A DNA stretch of 64,000 nt from Vanilla planifolia (taxonomy: Eukaryota > Streptophyta > Magnoliopsida > Asparagales > Orchidaceae), in the NCBI GenBank assembly GCA_023846275.1, contig CM043870.1, positions 10,301,527 to 10,365,526 on the forward strand, written 5' to 3'. Shown one piece after another: positions 13,080-26,999 of the stretch. The translations under genes and the position numbers were made by a program. Position 1 is the first letter of the stretch. Each line of letters begins with the position of its first letter. A model generated the notes under the pieces. The model saw only the letters and a program-made list of their open reading frames with translations. It made no database searches and was not told the origin of the DNA.

Positions 13080-14490
13080 GTGGGTTTTAGATGGGTTATG
13101 CTAAATACCAAAAAACAAATATGTGATAGATTAATCTTAGCCTACGAAGGAACCAATGATGTGAGTGAATTATCTATGAACATGCTCACTCATTAATATG
13201 AATAATGGTGAGAGAATTTTTGATATGATGAAAAACTTTGCTAACATGATAATTATTTTTTTCACTTCATAAAACATTTACTAAATATCAGTTGGTGACC
13301 AAAATTATTAAGTGCATGCCAAAAGAATAGAATGAAAACTTCATAGCCATCATGGAAGCAAAAAAAACCTTGGCACCTTTCATTGGATATGTTTAAGATC
13401 CCCTTAATAATCCATGAATAGAAAATGATGTAAAGTGAATAAATGGATGATGGATAGAAAAAGAAGAAAAGACAAACTATTTTGTAAGTATCACAACCTT
13501 CCAACTCATCTAATGATAAGAAGAATAAGAAATTCCTTACCTCATAAAAAAAGACATTAGAACAACAGCACATCAAGAGAAAGGTAAGAAACCAAGCAAT
13601 AAGTCATTTGATAACTACTATTTTAGGAACTCCTCTAGAATGTAGGAGAATGAGAAAGTGGAACTAATAAACTTTAGGTGCTATAAACTATGAAACATAT
13701 GCTCGAAGGGCCCAAAGAAAAGTCGAAGAGAAAGAAGAAAAAGAATATTGTCTAAAAAGAGACTCTAGCCTGAAGGAGTCTTCATCATCAGAACCAAGTT
13801 ATATGTGCTTAATTGTCCAAGATGACAGGTTATAGTGCGATGAGCAATGTGATCAATATTTATCTTGCAATTGGCTTGAAGATACCCATGAATTTATATG
13901 TTGCATATAAGACATTGAAAAAGAAGGACAACTTAAGCGATGAATGTAATATTAAGAAAGAAGAATTTGATAATGTACAAGTGTCTCATGAAAAATTAAC
14001 TAAGGAACATGTTAAAAATTTAGGTCCATATGAATATTTATAAAAATAACTAATGTCTTTAAAATCCATTCTAGAGGATTCAAATTCTAATATCATTTCT
14101 ATTGCAAAAGGAAACATGGTGTTGAAAAATTAATTTTTTTCAAATAAGAGATTACCTGCATTATATTCAAATACTTAGAACATTCCTCTATATCATTTCA
14201 TAAGAATAAGAAAATACCTTCTTATGGAAGAGATTCTCTACTTTTAAATCAATTCCTAATGTGCAATGTCATTATTGCAATAAAATTGGTCATTTATAAT
14301 TCATATTCCCAATGAAAAAAATCAATTGAGATGAATTAAAGTTTTCTTTGGTTGGGTAATTAAAATGATAAATGAGCAAAAAATATATGAACACTAGTTG
14401 GACATGCTTTAGGCTGACAACCAAAATCTATAACTTAGAATGGTTTTTGTAGGTTACCTTGAAGATGGATCAAAAGGAGACAAGTGGTAC
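13080..14490 (+). mobile_element. Copia retrotransposon remnant: gag, zinc knuckle and start of protease
   Basis: Broken plus frames follow Copia gag order. An EGTNDVSEL segment near 13,150 corresponds to the helical gag core. A FIAIMEAKKTLAPF segment (about 13,340) corresponds to the usual 'TAI-EAKDL' block. A lysine-rich linker and a coiled-coil-like frame at 13,813-14,043 follow. A zinc knuckle, CHYCNKIGH, lies near 14,262-14,290, with a stop inside and its last cysteine replaced by phenylalanine. A KGDKWY motif near 14,470-14,487, the usual lead-in to the Copia aspartic protease, is cut immediately afterwards by LTR-like sequence. Several stops and frameshifts make it inactive. The upstream border is uncertain, perhaps near 12,900. 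Confidence 0.72.
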
Positions 14491-15110
14491 ATGTTGAAAT
14501 TATAGAGATGCTAAAGTCCACATAAGAGGTGGGTGAACTTTGTAAATTACAATCTTGAAGAGATTCAAGCCAAATCACCCACTTAATATTTGATTTCAAA
14601 CACTCGTTAAAATAGCAATAGCATTCTTTTGTTTTCACAAATTATATTAAATCAATTCAAGCTAAATTTAAATCTTTTACTTAAACTAAAACCAAAAATT
14701 CAAGTAAACTTGAAATGGATATAATTTGATTCAAGTTCAACACACTAATGTTTTTCTCAAATACAACTCAAAATTGATCTTATAGTAATAATCTCTTATT
14801 TATCTTAATTTTTATTATAAAAAAGTTTAAAAGCTTGTATAGCTTTGTAAACTGTTTTGTCATAGTGTAAAAGAGAAAAAGAACAAAAAGCAAATTTTAG
14901 GTGGTTCAATCTAAACTTGGATCTATATCCATCTACAATAGATGGCCAGGCTTCTACAACAAACTACTCCCATTTTGTCATAGTAAAATAAAGAAAACCT
15001 AACACAAATCCACTCCCTTTTCATTTTAACAAAGGGGTCTGCATCATACAAGTACATAGTATAATTGCAAGAATTATAGCTCGTTTACACAATATAGCTC
15101 ACAAAAGTTA
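14491..15110 (+). repeat. LTR-like fragment inserted in a Copia gag/protease remnant
   Basis: It starts TGTTGAAATTATAGAGATG directly after the KGDKWY protease lead-in of the flanking Copia remnant. It carries the block order common in plant Copia LTRs: a GAGGTGGGTGAACTTTG-type leader, then TTTTAGGTGGTTCAATCTAAACTTGG, then TATATCCATC and GGCTTCTACAACAAACTACTC. Family D copies at 4.3 and 54.1 kb share this general layout. The 3' border and target duplication are not resolved. Confidence 0.45.
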
Positions 15111-15639
15111 TATCATATACTTGTAGAAATTAGTATGAAACTAAACTAAAATGATTTAAATATTTTTCCATGTGGGAATATAATTTTATACATTATTAAA
15201 AAATATTGATCAAAGAATGCAATGTTTGTAACAACATGAAGATTTAAATTCTCTATTGAATATAGTCCATATTGAAGAATCTTACTTTCAACTCATTGCC
15301 AAAATATTTTCAATTACATCATCATCACCTTCTTCTTGTTTTTCTTTTTTATTTATATAGATAATTGAATTTAAAAAACCATGGACTTGTTTGAAGGGAA
15401 GACAGAATGTAAAAGGTGGGTGATGATTTCGAAAAAATTGGCCAACGATGATTGGAGACATAAATGCCTTTATATACATTGTTGCATTGATTGGAGTCAC
15501 AAATGCCTTAGCCATTCTTCATTTTTTATCCTTATTATAACACAACAACCTAAATTTCCCAATTTCCCTTGATACATTCCACAAATATTTAGCTTTAGGC
15601 CATTGTTTAGTGGGTCACTCCACCTAACTATCTACATCC
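15111..15639. other. AT-rich spacer between LTR fragment and LINE
   Basis: No gene recognised. Short overlapping open frames on both strands at 15,288-15,572 show no family match. Because the neighbouring LINE is on the minus strand, its 3' end and any A-tail should fall here; a T-rich plus-strand run near 15,335-15,352 is a weak candidate. Confidence 0.35.
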
Positions 15640-18600
15640 TTTGTTGCCAAGCAGTGGAGCATGCTAAGAGCAAACCTCATTGTGCCAAGATACTGCTTGA
15701 GGCATTTGACTATTTAATAGGAAGCTTTAAATATGACATAGCATAGTAATTTTACTTTCTAAAAAATGGTGCTAGTAGAAAGTTCAATTTTCTTAAAAAT
15801 CTTTATAAAATGTGTTGTCCATTTTTCTCAACTTACTTAGGAAGGAATCATATATGTAACTTCTTTATAAACCTTATCCATAATTTGTTGTTTCCACTAA
15901 TTTTGGATCAATGATGAAATATGAGTGGTGCTCATTTTCTTAATCATGAGTATTATAGAAAAATTAGACCAATCTTTATTATTTATGCCATACTTTTAGA
16001 AAGCATGATCAATTATGTCATGATAAAGACAAAATAAGAACTAGGATATTAGTTGAATATTATGATTTTGTAATTGTTTTAGAGAATAGAATAGCTTGGT
16101 TAGTATTCTTTGGAAAAGTACTAGTGTCTTTGATTTAATCACGTCTTTCATAGACTCTAAATTGAATTATCATTAGTATTTGATGTCCAATAGTATGTAT
16201 CATTTGGTTTCAAAACTTGAATATGCAACATTACTAATTACTTGATTTTTCAATGAATTTCCAAGTACAAGAGGCCCATTTTCTCATAGTTTGAAAAAAA
16301 TAATTGGCACTCATAAATTTAAATGTATCTTCCATTTCATCTAAATTCCTCAAACCTAGCAAGCTCTCCTTAGTTAGAAAGTATTAACATGAAGACAGGC
16401 ATTGAATAAAGAATATGTTTGATTAGGATCAATCTTCTCTTAAGTATAATAATCTTTATTTCCAACATTCAATCATACTATTTAACTTATTAATTAAATA
16501 TTAATAATGCAAAGCTATTTTTCTACCTTTAATCAATGTAAAATTGAGGTAATTGAACTGGAAATTGCCTCTTCAAAATCCCATTAACTAATGTCTTTCT
16601 ACTAAATTTCCATTTTTCCTCATGTAAAAAGGCTCTTTTGGGTATTAATATTTAGTCTTGAACCCTTGGAATTTTCTTATGAATCTCATCACATTTGAAA
16701 TAGATCTTTTATTTGCATGCATGAAGATAATTAAGTCATCTACATAGCTTATATGAGTTACTTTTAGACAACCTCTTGGAATCTATAGTATAGTTTTTTT
16801 ACCTTGCTTTAATAGTTTGTTGAGTCCCCTATTAAAAGCTTTATCCACTAGCATGAATAATATAGAAGATAAAGGATTATCTTTTTATGAACTCTACAGG
16901 TCTAAAAGTATCACCTTTTTTCTTCATTGATAGTATGGAGAACCCGTTACATTCCATTATATTCATGAACATTTTAATAAAGTTTGTAGGAAAACCAAAT
17001 TATTGAAGAGGTTGGCTAAGCTAATCCCAAGAAAATGTATCCTTCATTTTTGATATCCAATTTCAAAAGATAATTACTTCTTATAGTCTTTCTATTGATA
17101 GACTTTGTCATTTCTTTTACTAACAATATGTTGTCTACAATGTAGCTACCTTTAAAAATGCTCCTTACTCTAAATTTAGGTCTAAAAGAATTGATTGTAA
17201 TCTATGGGCAATTAGCTTAGATAATATTCTTTTTTACAATGTTTGAAAAACAAATAGGCCCAAAATCATTGTGAGTTTATTGGTTCTCTTTTTTTTAGAA
17301 TGAGCATAATATTACAATTAGCTAATGTAGATGGAACTAGTAGACCATTCAAAAACTCTCTGGCTACTCTTAGAACATCATTAGTAATGATATACCAACA
17401 TTGAGAGAAGAAAATCCCATTAAACCCATCTAGACTCGATGTCCTTTGGTGGTCTTTTTTCTAACTATCTATTTTAATTCCTCTAGTGTAACTTCCCTTA
17501 GAAAGTAATCATTAAGTTATTGGGATACTTCCACAGTAGTAGTACTTATTAATTTATTCATGTTTATAGAAGATGAAGCTAACAGCAAACTTTAAAAATG
17601 TTGAATAGTAGCATCAGCCATATGTTTCTCTTTAGTTATCAAATATCCATTGAAGTCCTTAATGTGGTTTATTTAGATTATTTCTTACTTTTCCTTAATC
17701 ACCACAAAATTATTTTGTGTTTATGTCCTATGTTTTAAAGTCATGTAATTTTTTCTTTTTTACTCCAGAATGTCTCTTCATTTTTTTATTGAGCCAAGAA
17801 GAGACTTTTATGCTATTAATAGATCTTGTTATGTCTCCTAGTTTTGATGAAGTTGAAGCAATCTTTCTTTTTTCTTAACATTCTTCTTAGCAAATTTTAG
17901 GGCCTCAAATATGTTGCTAAATTATTCTCATTATAATCTTTTAGGCATAGCTTTAGCCTTTTAAGTTTGAAGGTTGAAGTATTCATTCCATTCCTAGTAT
18001 AAGGCAAATTATAGTTTCATTCAATAGTTTGCATAAAGAGTGAGTGATTGATGTACATGTTTTGAAATTTGAATAATTTCTAAATTGATTACAAAATAAT
18101 GGCAAAAGAAAGCAAAAGTGGAGAATGTTCTAAAATAACTTTTCTCAAATGTTGAACCAACGCATTAACATAACTAAGTGAAGGAGAAACCCATAACTAG
18201 AAACTCCTTTAAACCATAATGCTTAAAGCAATCATTAAATTTATTTATAGCTCCTAACTAAGGCTTGGATTGACCCATACATTTCTTGAGTGTAGTAATG
18301 AAATTGAGATCCCCACTAATGAGCCATAAAATTTGCTATTATCATTACTCACTCCATAGTGTTCTTCTTTTAATATATATGATTTTATCATAGACTAAAG
18401 TACAAAACATTTGAATGCATCAACTTTCATTCTTGTAGAGAAGGTGCATAACTTGATCAACAATAATAATTATTTGACATTATCTACTTTGATTATAAAA
18501 AACCCAAACTTTGTTATTGTAGTATAAGATATAATGTTAAAAATGAAGCTTTTTTATATGTTCCATCCATCTTCTATTAGCAATAGGCTAATGAAAGACT

Positions 18601-18760
18601 ACAATGGTAAACTAATTATTTCTAATGAAACATTTAAGGTGGTTCATAAAGTCCTTTCCAACTTTCCCACTTACATTTCAAATCGGCATAGTTGTCATTA
18701 TGAGTAGATGATTTTGTTATTTGAATCTTTTTTGAGCTCTTTCATGTGTTCCTTTGACTA
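15640..18760 (-). mobile_element. L1-type LINE remnant: endonuclease and reverse transcriptase
   Basis: Broken minus-strand frames follow the order of a plant L1 LINE. Near 18,300 is an endonuclease GDLNFITTL motif. Around 17,650-17,850 is the linker resembling WSKKEKIT...GHKHKI. At about 17,040-17,230 is the RT block with IVDNILLVKE and LLKLDI. The catalytic box, IPRGCLKVTHISYVDDLIIF, lies near 16,800-16,730, with YVDD intact at 16,735-16,746. A GLRNLDEMEDTF segment near 16,340 matches the region after RT. The element contains many stops and is inactive. The 5' end is lost or unrecognisable above 18,760, and no target duplication was found. Confidence 0.82.
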
Positions 18761-20399
18761 ACTATTGAGGTACATACTTTTTCTTCTTCTTTATGTCATT
18801 TTACTTGTAACCAACTTGAAGTAAAAAAAATCCTTCAATATCCTTCAATAAAACTCCTAACTCAAAAGATCTTTCTCTTAGGTGCTCTCTAAGTATTTAA
18901 GGGACTATAAAACGTTGTGAATTTTGAGAGAAATATATTATAAGGGTTTTTGATATCCCTTTAGTAAAATAAGAGTAGCTCCTACATTTAATGCTTCCTT
19001 TTTACTATTACTAAGAACTTGTTTCAATTGTTTAACATTGAAGAAATCAAAAACTTGCTATACTCATTGTAAACTTCAAAGAATGTGTGAGATATGCAAA
19101 TAAACCTAGGATTTTTAGATCAAAGTTGAAAAGAATGACAAGGTGTCATATAAGGAGTTATGGTAACTTTTATTAGCTCTAAGGCAATAATAACTTTACT
19201 TGTCACAATGTAAAATAAAATAAATGGTATGGCATGAAAATTATAATAAACAATAGTAAATTGTACATGTTGAGAATGATGATCCATAAAAAACATTCAT
19301 CAAGTGTATGCAAAGCCTACAATTGATTCAACAAATGCAAGATTTTCCATATATATGGCTAGCTATTATATATTCAATCCTTTTAGGAATCCTATAATAG
19401 TTCGCTCATCTAGAACAATCTTCATAAATATGTACAATACGAGCTCAATGAACTCAATCCTTTCATTTATATTATTGTCATGAAATTATTTAAAAACTTT
19501 GGTGGGATGATCCCAAATAGACATTTTAGCGAAAAGGCTAAAGTGATCAATGTATGTGAAAGGTTATTAATAGATGGAGATGAGCAAAGCTAATGATAAT
19601 AAAAATTTAAGGAATCTAATGATTCAATCACAAAACAAATTGTTGAAATAGTACAAGAAATGACAATATCTTGATCGTAAAGCCACAATAGAGAGGAAAC
19701 TAAAATACTTAGAAGTTTTTTATAGTGATAAAAGAAAATCAGAAGATTGATCTAAAGTTTGAGGATAAAATTCTTATAAGGAAAGAGAAGTAGTAACATT
19801 CTAAAAGAAAGGATAAGGAATTTTAATAAAGTCAAATCATAAGATGTTAAAAATTATAATATTAGAGAATTATTTATGATATTATAGAGGAAAGAGCATA
19901 AAATGATGATTTTAATCTAAATATATTTTGAAACTTTCTATAATATTTTCTAAAATTTTCTAAGATGTTTCAAAATTTTATGCAATATAATATTATAGAA
20001 TCATATCATGTGATTGAGTCAGGGAATTGTTATGCCCTTTGCTTCAGTTGATTAGTAGAAATTTCCAAAATGAGATAATTCTTTTATGACCAAATAGGTG
20101 GAGAAGTTAACAAACTATTACTTAGTGTTAGAATAGGTAACCATCCACTACTTATTGTGTTATAAATTACTATGATAAGAATTCTACTTGATAATCACTT
20201 ACTAAAAAATGCCTTGTGTTGTATATAAAGAAAAACATCACTTGTCAATAAAATCATGGAATTCAATTCTCACTTTCTCCTCCTATATTTATAAATATAA
20301 TAATTTTTAAAAGACTTTTAAAGCATATAAGCATACTATATTTAGTTATTAGAACTAAACAACAAGCTTCCAAATAAATTTCTACCCTTTTTAATTCAA
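18761..20399. other. AT-rich spacer, nothing recognised
   Basis: No domain was recognised. The part nearest 18,760 could hold the decayed LINE 5' region. The word CCTTCAATAT occurs twice in a row at about 18,832-18,852. No other structure was seen. Confidence 0.35.
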
Positions 20400-22110
20400 T
20401 TAAGCAAGCATACATAAATGCTAAAGTGATTTAAAACTTAGGTTTTAGAACCCAAATTGATTTTTTCCTTGACAACCTACATTCACTTTATTCAACTTTA
20501 ACAGGTACATGATTATTTACTTTCAAACCAATAAAAGTAAGATATCTAGAGTTAACTTTAGCTCTAATCTTGCAATCTTTATATATAGGACCATTCTACA
20601 AATAATAATTGCAAGTGATGTTATAAAAGAATTTTGAACTTGCATAGATTTAGCATTATGATACACAACATTCTTATGCATGTAACTTGATGCAACACAA
20701 TTAGAATTCAATTTTCTAAATTGGTCAAAAACAATTTTATTCTTGGTATTCTCATTAATAATTTGTGCAAGTTCATACATAGAATTTTTTTAAATCTTGT
20801 AAATAACTTGCATTATTTTCATTAAAACTTCATTAAACCAAGGTATTCACTATGCTCCTTTTTCAAATTTTTATATTTTTTTAAAAGCCTCTAGAGAATT
20901 CATCAATTCAAATAAATTATTTTAGAATCATTTATAGAAGATATGACTTACCTAATCATTTCACTCCTAGATGAATAAGGACGTGCCATGAGGTATATAA
21001 CCTCTCTTTAATCACTTTCCTAACCATTTTAGGATGCTTCTTGCTTGGTTGTAAGACATCAAATTTCTCATTTTTTTCTTCACTCCCTTCACTAATTGAG
21101 AGTCACCATCATCTTATTCTTTTTTTCTTCTTTAAAATCTTGTTCTTCATGTTTTGCCTCTTTTTTCTCATTTTGGATAATTAGGATAATAGTGTATTGG
21201 CTCATTGAAATCATGACAATCTGCCTCTTCCTTTCATTTTCCTTTCTATTTATAGCTCCTCCCCATCTTATCTTTAAATTTTCTTATAGTTGTCTTCCAA
21301 CAAATTTTAGATAAGCCTTTAAAAAATGTTCTATCACATAATTATAAGAATATTCTTCATTAGATGAGGGTGGACCAACCCTCAAGGCTATATCTTTCTC
21401 CATCTTAAGCTGCTTGGGTTGCACATCCTCTTCTTTTATTATTTCCATTTTGATCTCATTGATCATAAGATCTATAACTAATAATGAGATAATCCAACTT
21501 CTTATAAGCTTTAATTGTTACCACCAAGGGATCAAACTCCTTGAGTAGTCCATAAATTATCTTTCTCATTCATTCCAACATTACTAAATACTTTTCCAAG
21601 ATATAAAATCTATCCATAATGTTAACAAATCTAGTAAACATACTCTTAATGTAATCTTTATAAACCATGTGATAAAGATTATAACCATGCATAATAAAAT
21701 TAATTTTTGACTTTTTAACTTGGCTAGTTCCTTCATAAGTAACTCATGCTTTACCCAAACCTCATGGGTAGTCTTAAAGTTGATTACCCTATTAAAGTTG
21801 GTGGCCAAGAAGCCATAATGAAAGATGTTCAAAGACAATGCATTAAGTTGAACCCTATGTTTCTCTTATAGAGTGAGTTTACTTTAAGACTTTCTAATTA
21901 ATTATCCACCATTTTAGTGTGAAGCTCAAAATTATTCTCAACAGTATTATAAATTTCAAGATCAACATATTCAAGGAAAATACACATTTAATTCTTCTAA
22001 TAAAATTATAAGTACCCTTCAAGAAAAAGTGATCAAAGAAAGAAGTGCCTTCTTCCAAAGTAGCATGATTTGCTACATTTATGTGAGACATCATAAAGGT
22101 CTTATTTAGG
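20400..22110 (-). mobile_element. Copia retrotransposon remnant: gag with decayed zinc knuckle
   Basis: Read on the minus strand from about 22,090 downward, the start has LEEGTSFFDHFFLKGTYNF, the usual Copia gag entry. A frame at 21,838-21,584 carries FNRVINFKTTHEVWVK, matching the gag helical core, and 21,466-21,284 matches the acidic linker. Near 20,590 is a damaged zinc-knuckle segment ending IYKDCKIR, and near 20,470 a KSIWVLK motif like the usual 'KKIWVPK' lead into protease. Protease, integrase, RT and LTRs were not found on either side. Stops and frameshifts are frequent. It is a different insertion from the plus-strand gag at 13-14.5 kb. Confidence 0.7.
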
Positions 22111-25100
22111 ATGGTTAGTCTCTAAAGAAAAACATTCTTTTATACTAATGTTAGGAAATGGGAGCTTGATGTCTATTGTACCCTTAAGGATGATGATCAC
22201 AAATCAAGCTATTAAATAGTAATGAATACTTGAAGTGTTTGTATATAGATCTAGTTAATGTAGTGAATGCTAAAAAAGAGCAAGGCACAAAGACATTAGG
22301 ACGGGTTGAAATAAGAAGAACTTTACTAATGAATGGTTTGACTCAACTTGTAGTTCTAAGAGCTAACTAGGTTTACTCTTTGGGGTATGGATAAACCATT
22401 TGGAGGCCTCTATTTACATCATTACTATGGTTATATGCTTAAGTTGCACATTAAGATTGGATTCTATCTTACTCATCTCATGCATTATTAATAAAATTCT
22501 TTATTTATAAGTATTAATTCATTTAAAAGTGTATTAAGATTTCAATAAAATGATCATAAATCTTACAAAATGAAATCCAAGAGTTTAAGATAATAAAATC
22601 ATGCTTAAAATAAGATATGTTTTTATTTTTTTAATAATTATTAATATAATGTCATGTATCATACTCGTGTGATCTACATTCAAGCTTAAAGCTACAATTG
22701 AAGCTTCTTTTTATCATAGTATTGGTAAGTACAATGGCTGCATCGTATAAATATGATTTATATTAAACATAAGATTAAAGCGCAAACTTGGTCATACAAG
22801 ATATCGACCTTGTATGTATATCATCTATCCTCTAAGCGTTGAGTTTTCACTAGCATCATGTACATAGAAGCTTTCTTCATACAAGTACATAACTTACTTC
22901 CTCTCAAAATATATTATATGTATAAGCTTACTGGTGCTTGGACATGTAAGATTAATATATGATACTGGCATGACTATATAATGACACTATATTTTAGACA
23001 TAAGCATAAATAGTCCTTATTTAATCATTATGCATTGCTCTATATGCTTACAATAACTAGGTAATATAGTATAAATGAATGTATCACATTTATACAATCC
23101 ATTCCTAATAATAATCACTAAAATTACATAAGAAATGCATTCATAGTGTCGTACAATTACAATCTCTATATCATAGAGTATTATAATTCATTTTTGAAGT
23201 TTTCATATTGTTGGTCAACATTAACATACGATGACAATCTTAATATCGCACTCATACATTACATCTTACAGGAGACAAATCAAATTTGATTCAGGGTTAT
23301 CATACTACTATGATAAGATTATTGTATATGTATGACTCTCCTCTTGAGTCTAGTTTAAACAAATTACTACATGATTGTATAATGGCTCATCCTTTTATGG
23401 TCTCATTTCGGCTCTTAGTGAAAATAATTATCATATAATAGTGACACAATATTAGACCTATTGATCCCTTAAAACTATAAAATAGAAAATAATTTGTACT
23501 TATATATTATGTGTGATCATTTGGTATGAATGTATAAAACTTAAGAGCTACACTAAGAAATGGAAAAATACAATATAAAGACGCTTCTCAAAATTGTATG
23601 ATAAGTCATATTGAGACAAGTAATGCTAGATGTTTCATTGGATCATTAGGAAAATCTTAGTTCTATTCTCAGTCTTAATATGATGATTTTAACGTATTAA
23701 TGTGATAAGTTGTTCAAATTTCTAATGACTACCTAATATATTATGAAAAGCAAATCTAGCTATTGCACCTAACTTAACTTATTTTATACCCTTACATCAA
23801 TTAAATAGAGTGTTTTAAAAATAAAGGAGAGAAGATAGATATAAAAAAGAGAACACATTTCTATAATACCTTTAATTGATTCATTTATAATTGTCAAGCT
23901 CTTCATCCTATATATTAAATGATTCATTTTTTTTTATATCACTTCATATTGGATTCATTTTATCTTTCGTTCATTACATTAATAACATCTTTTCTAAGAT
24001 ATCTAGTTATTTATCCACTTTCTATTGTGGATTAAGGTATGTAGTTTCATATAAATTACTTTAAAGTGTTGTATAACTTATGGTTTTAGCTATTGAGTTC
24101 TAAATCAAATGGTTCGGTTATGCATGGTCAAGTGTGGTTAATGATTATGAGCTTAGTGGAGCTGCTATAGAACATGTTGATTAGAGTGTTATGATGATTA
24201 TGACTTACCAGCTGATTCGACAAAAGACATTTTGGTAGTGCAAACCTAGTTAGGTTAGCTTGCTTGAATGTAGGCCAGAAGTTAAACCACTTCAAATTTT
24301 TGTGTTCTTTATTATCTATCCTTACATATTTTAATTTTCTTTATAATCAATCAACAAGTGTTTTAAAAGCTAAAAAAGTTTTTTAAGAATTAAAATTATT
24401 TAGTTCAATTATTTTAGTAGTTATATAAATAGCAAGAAATTTGATTTTAAAGTTTTAGATCTTAAATCTTAACTCAAATCTAGTATTATCAAATTAGCTT
24501 TGAGTTTGAAGAAATAAGTATTATTAATAAGAAAATTTAAAAAGATACAATTCATCATCTTTTGTAGGCTATCAATTCCATTAAATGTCCACACAAGATG
24601 GGCATGAATTATGAAAACTGCAATATGAACAAAAATAATATATTTATTTTAAGTTTCTTTATTACATTTACAAATTTATTTTAGAAACTCCTATTAACTT
24701 TAAAATTACTTTATGTAAGAAGTGTAACAAAGTAAATAATATAATAAATTTTAGTTGCTTTGATCCAAAAATAAATCTATGTCCACCTGGCCAAAAGATT
24801 ATGGAAAAATACAAAAATATTTTTTTACAAAAGTAGCTAAAAAACATACACTAAGCCAAATGGCCCTACAATCATTAGTCTAAAACAGCTTGTAACATCA
24901 AGCCAATGGACCATATAAATTATGCTACAAAAATACCCTAAAATAAGCTAAAATTCCAAGTAAAGGCAAAATGAAAATGTCATAATAATGGGAGAAAATG
25001 TATAGCATAAAAGCTCGAATATAATGGCCATAAAAACAAAAAAATTATTTAAGAGGAATACAAATAAATTATAAAAAAAATAGTAATAATATAAAACTTA

Positions 25101-26989
25101 TCTCAATAATATATAGACATGAACAGAGGTTGTAAATGATGAGTAAACCTTCAGTTGAAGCAACCTTGATTTTCTATTAAATTCTTCAATGAATAATATC
25201 GTCTTCAAGCATATTTTCTATTAAAGGATTTCTAAATGACTATTAGGCATTTCTCAAAGTTTAGAGGCCTTTTATAGAGATTCAAGAAGGGTTCTAGTAA
25301 CTCAATTCTCCTAATAATAGCTCTTTAGTAACTATTTTAGAGTTTCTTAAAACATGATCAAACTAGTCTTTACTTATGTAAAATGCACTCATTATACCAT
25401 AAAATCATGTCATCATATTGTATGATAGTTATCAATATATACTACACATATTACAAGATAAATAAAAGAATGTCACATGAAATCTTTGGGTTGGCTCTCA
25501 ACAAAGAAAATTTATCCCAAATAGTTAATCATATTGTATCATAAAAATAATCATGCTATAAAAAAGTTGAGAGTATTTACAACTCAGTTATCAATTTACT
25601 ATCTAATTCATTTTATATTGAGTATATTGTGATACATATAAACTTAGTGCACAAATCTCTCAAGTTATTTTACTTATCACATCATTTGGTAGACAATATT
25701 GTGCCTGTTCAAACCAATCATACTATATAATTGATGTCATTGTATTATACTAAATTTAGGGCTATATAATTAGCTAGTCTTATCACATATTTTTTAGTTA
25801 TACTAATTATACTATATGATTAGTATTTTATATTGTAGATATGACATTTATGGACATTTTTAAGGTTTCCAAGTATTTTGAACATACTTTGTTAATACAA
25901 ATATATATATATATATAATCTTTATGAAGAAATATTTATTGATAGATTTAATGCACCCCTTAGTAAACCCATATACGTAGAAAGAGAGTGTAAAAGCCAC
26001 TTAGCTCGCTCACTCAAAATCTCACTATTTTCCTAATGGCTCAAGTGTATTTTAATAGGTAGTACATTCTAAATAAAAAAAATGATGACTCAAAAAATAT
26101 TTCCTTTAAGAGTGGTCAAGATTACTGTTTGTTGTCAATTACATTCTCACAAAACCCCATCATTGAACCATTGAGTCCATGAGTAAGCTTTCAAAGTGAT
26201 TCATTTATTCATTCCACAAATGTATGATCCCAAACTCTAAAATTAATACTATTAACAAAATAAGATAATAGTTTTGTCATCATTAAAACATCATGCATAA
26301 ATCAAGTGTTCAATAAAGATTAATCAGCAATATCATTAGTAAGAAATTTATTCAAATTTTTATTTTTATGATTTATGCAATTTTCATAAATTATTAGAAA
26401 TTTTTTAAAAATCATGCATTTGATAAAAGTGCTAACAAGTCCTAAAAGGATATATGTGAAGTTCAAATAGTGAGGTACAAGCGAAATTGATGGTACAACT
26501 TTTCTAAAAGTTGGTCATAAATTGATCATAAAATCAAGGGTTGATGTTGTAGGATAATATTATTATAAATACTTTTTAAGAAATAAAAATTATTAAATTA
26601 GTTGATTTCAAAAAAATTTGGAAACTTTTATGGAAAGTAATATATTTTATTAAGAAACTAATAGTATTAATTTTGTAAATATTGGGCATCTCTTGATCAT
26701 AAAATACAGGGTTGTCAAACTTGTAAGAAAAATAACTTTAATCATCATTCATATGATTTTCATAAGAGAAAAAACATTAAAAATATCAAGTGATACAAAA
26801 AATTATAGAATGTTTATGATAAGATATAGTCAGAATTGATTAGTTTTAGTTGGCCAATGAGTTATTTATGATTATTTGGATTACAAAATTCAAAAAAATG
26901 CAAGTTATCTTAAGTTTTAAGCAAACAAATTTTTTAAATTCTCTTAAATCCTAATTTTTAAATCCCTGACATAATAGATGTGGTCGCAA
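22111..26989. other. AT-rich spacer, nothing coding recognised
   Basis: About 4.9 kb without a supported gene or transposon domain. 22,640-23,600 and 25,340-25,870 are rich in ATCATA, CATAC and TATGAT words like those at 1-700. A short AT run lies at 25,904-25,917. This is most simply read as heavily decayed repeat sequence. Confidence 0.4.
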
Positions 26990-26999
26990 CCTTAATGGA

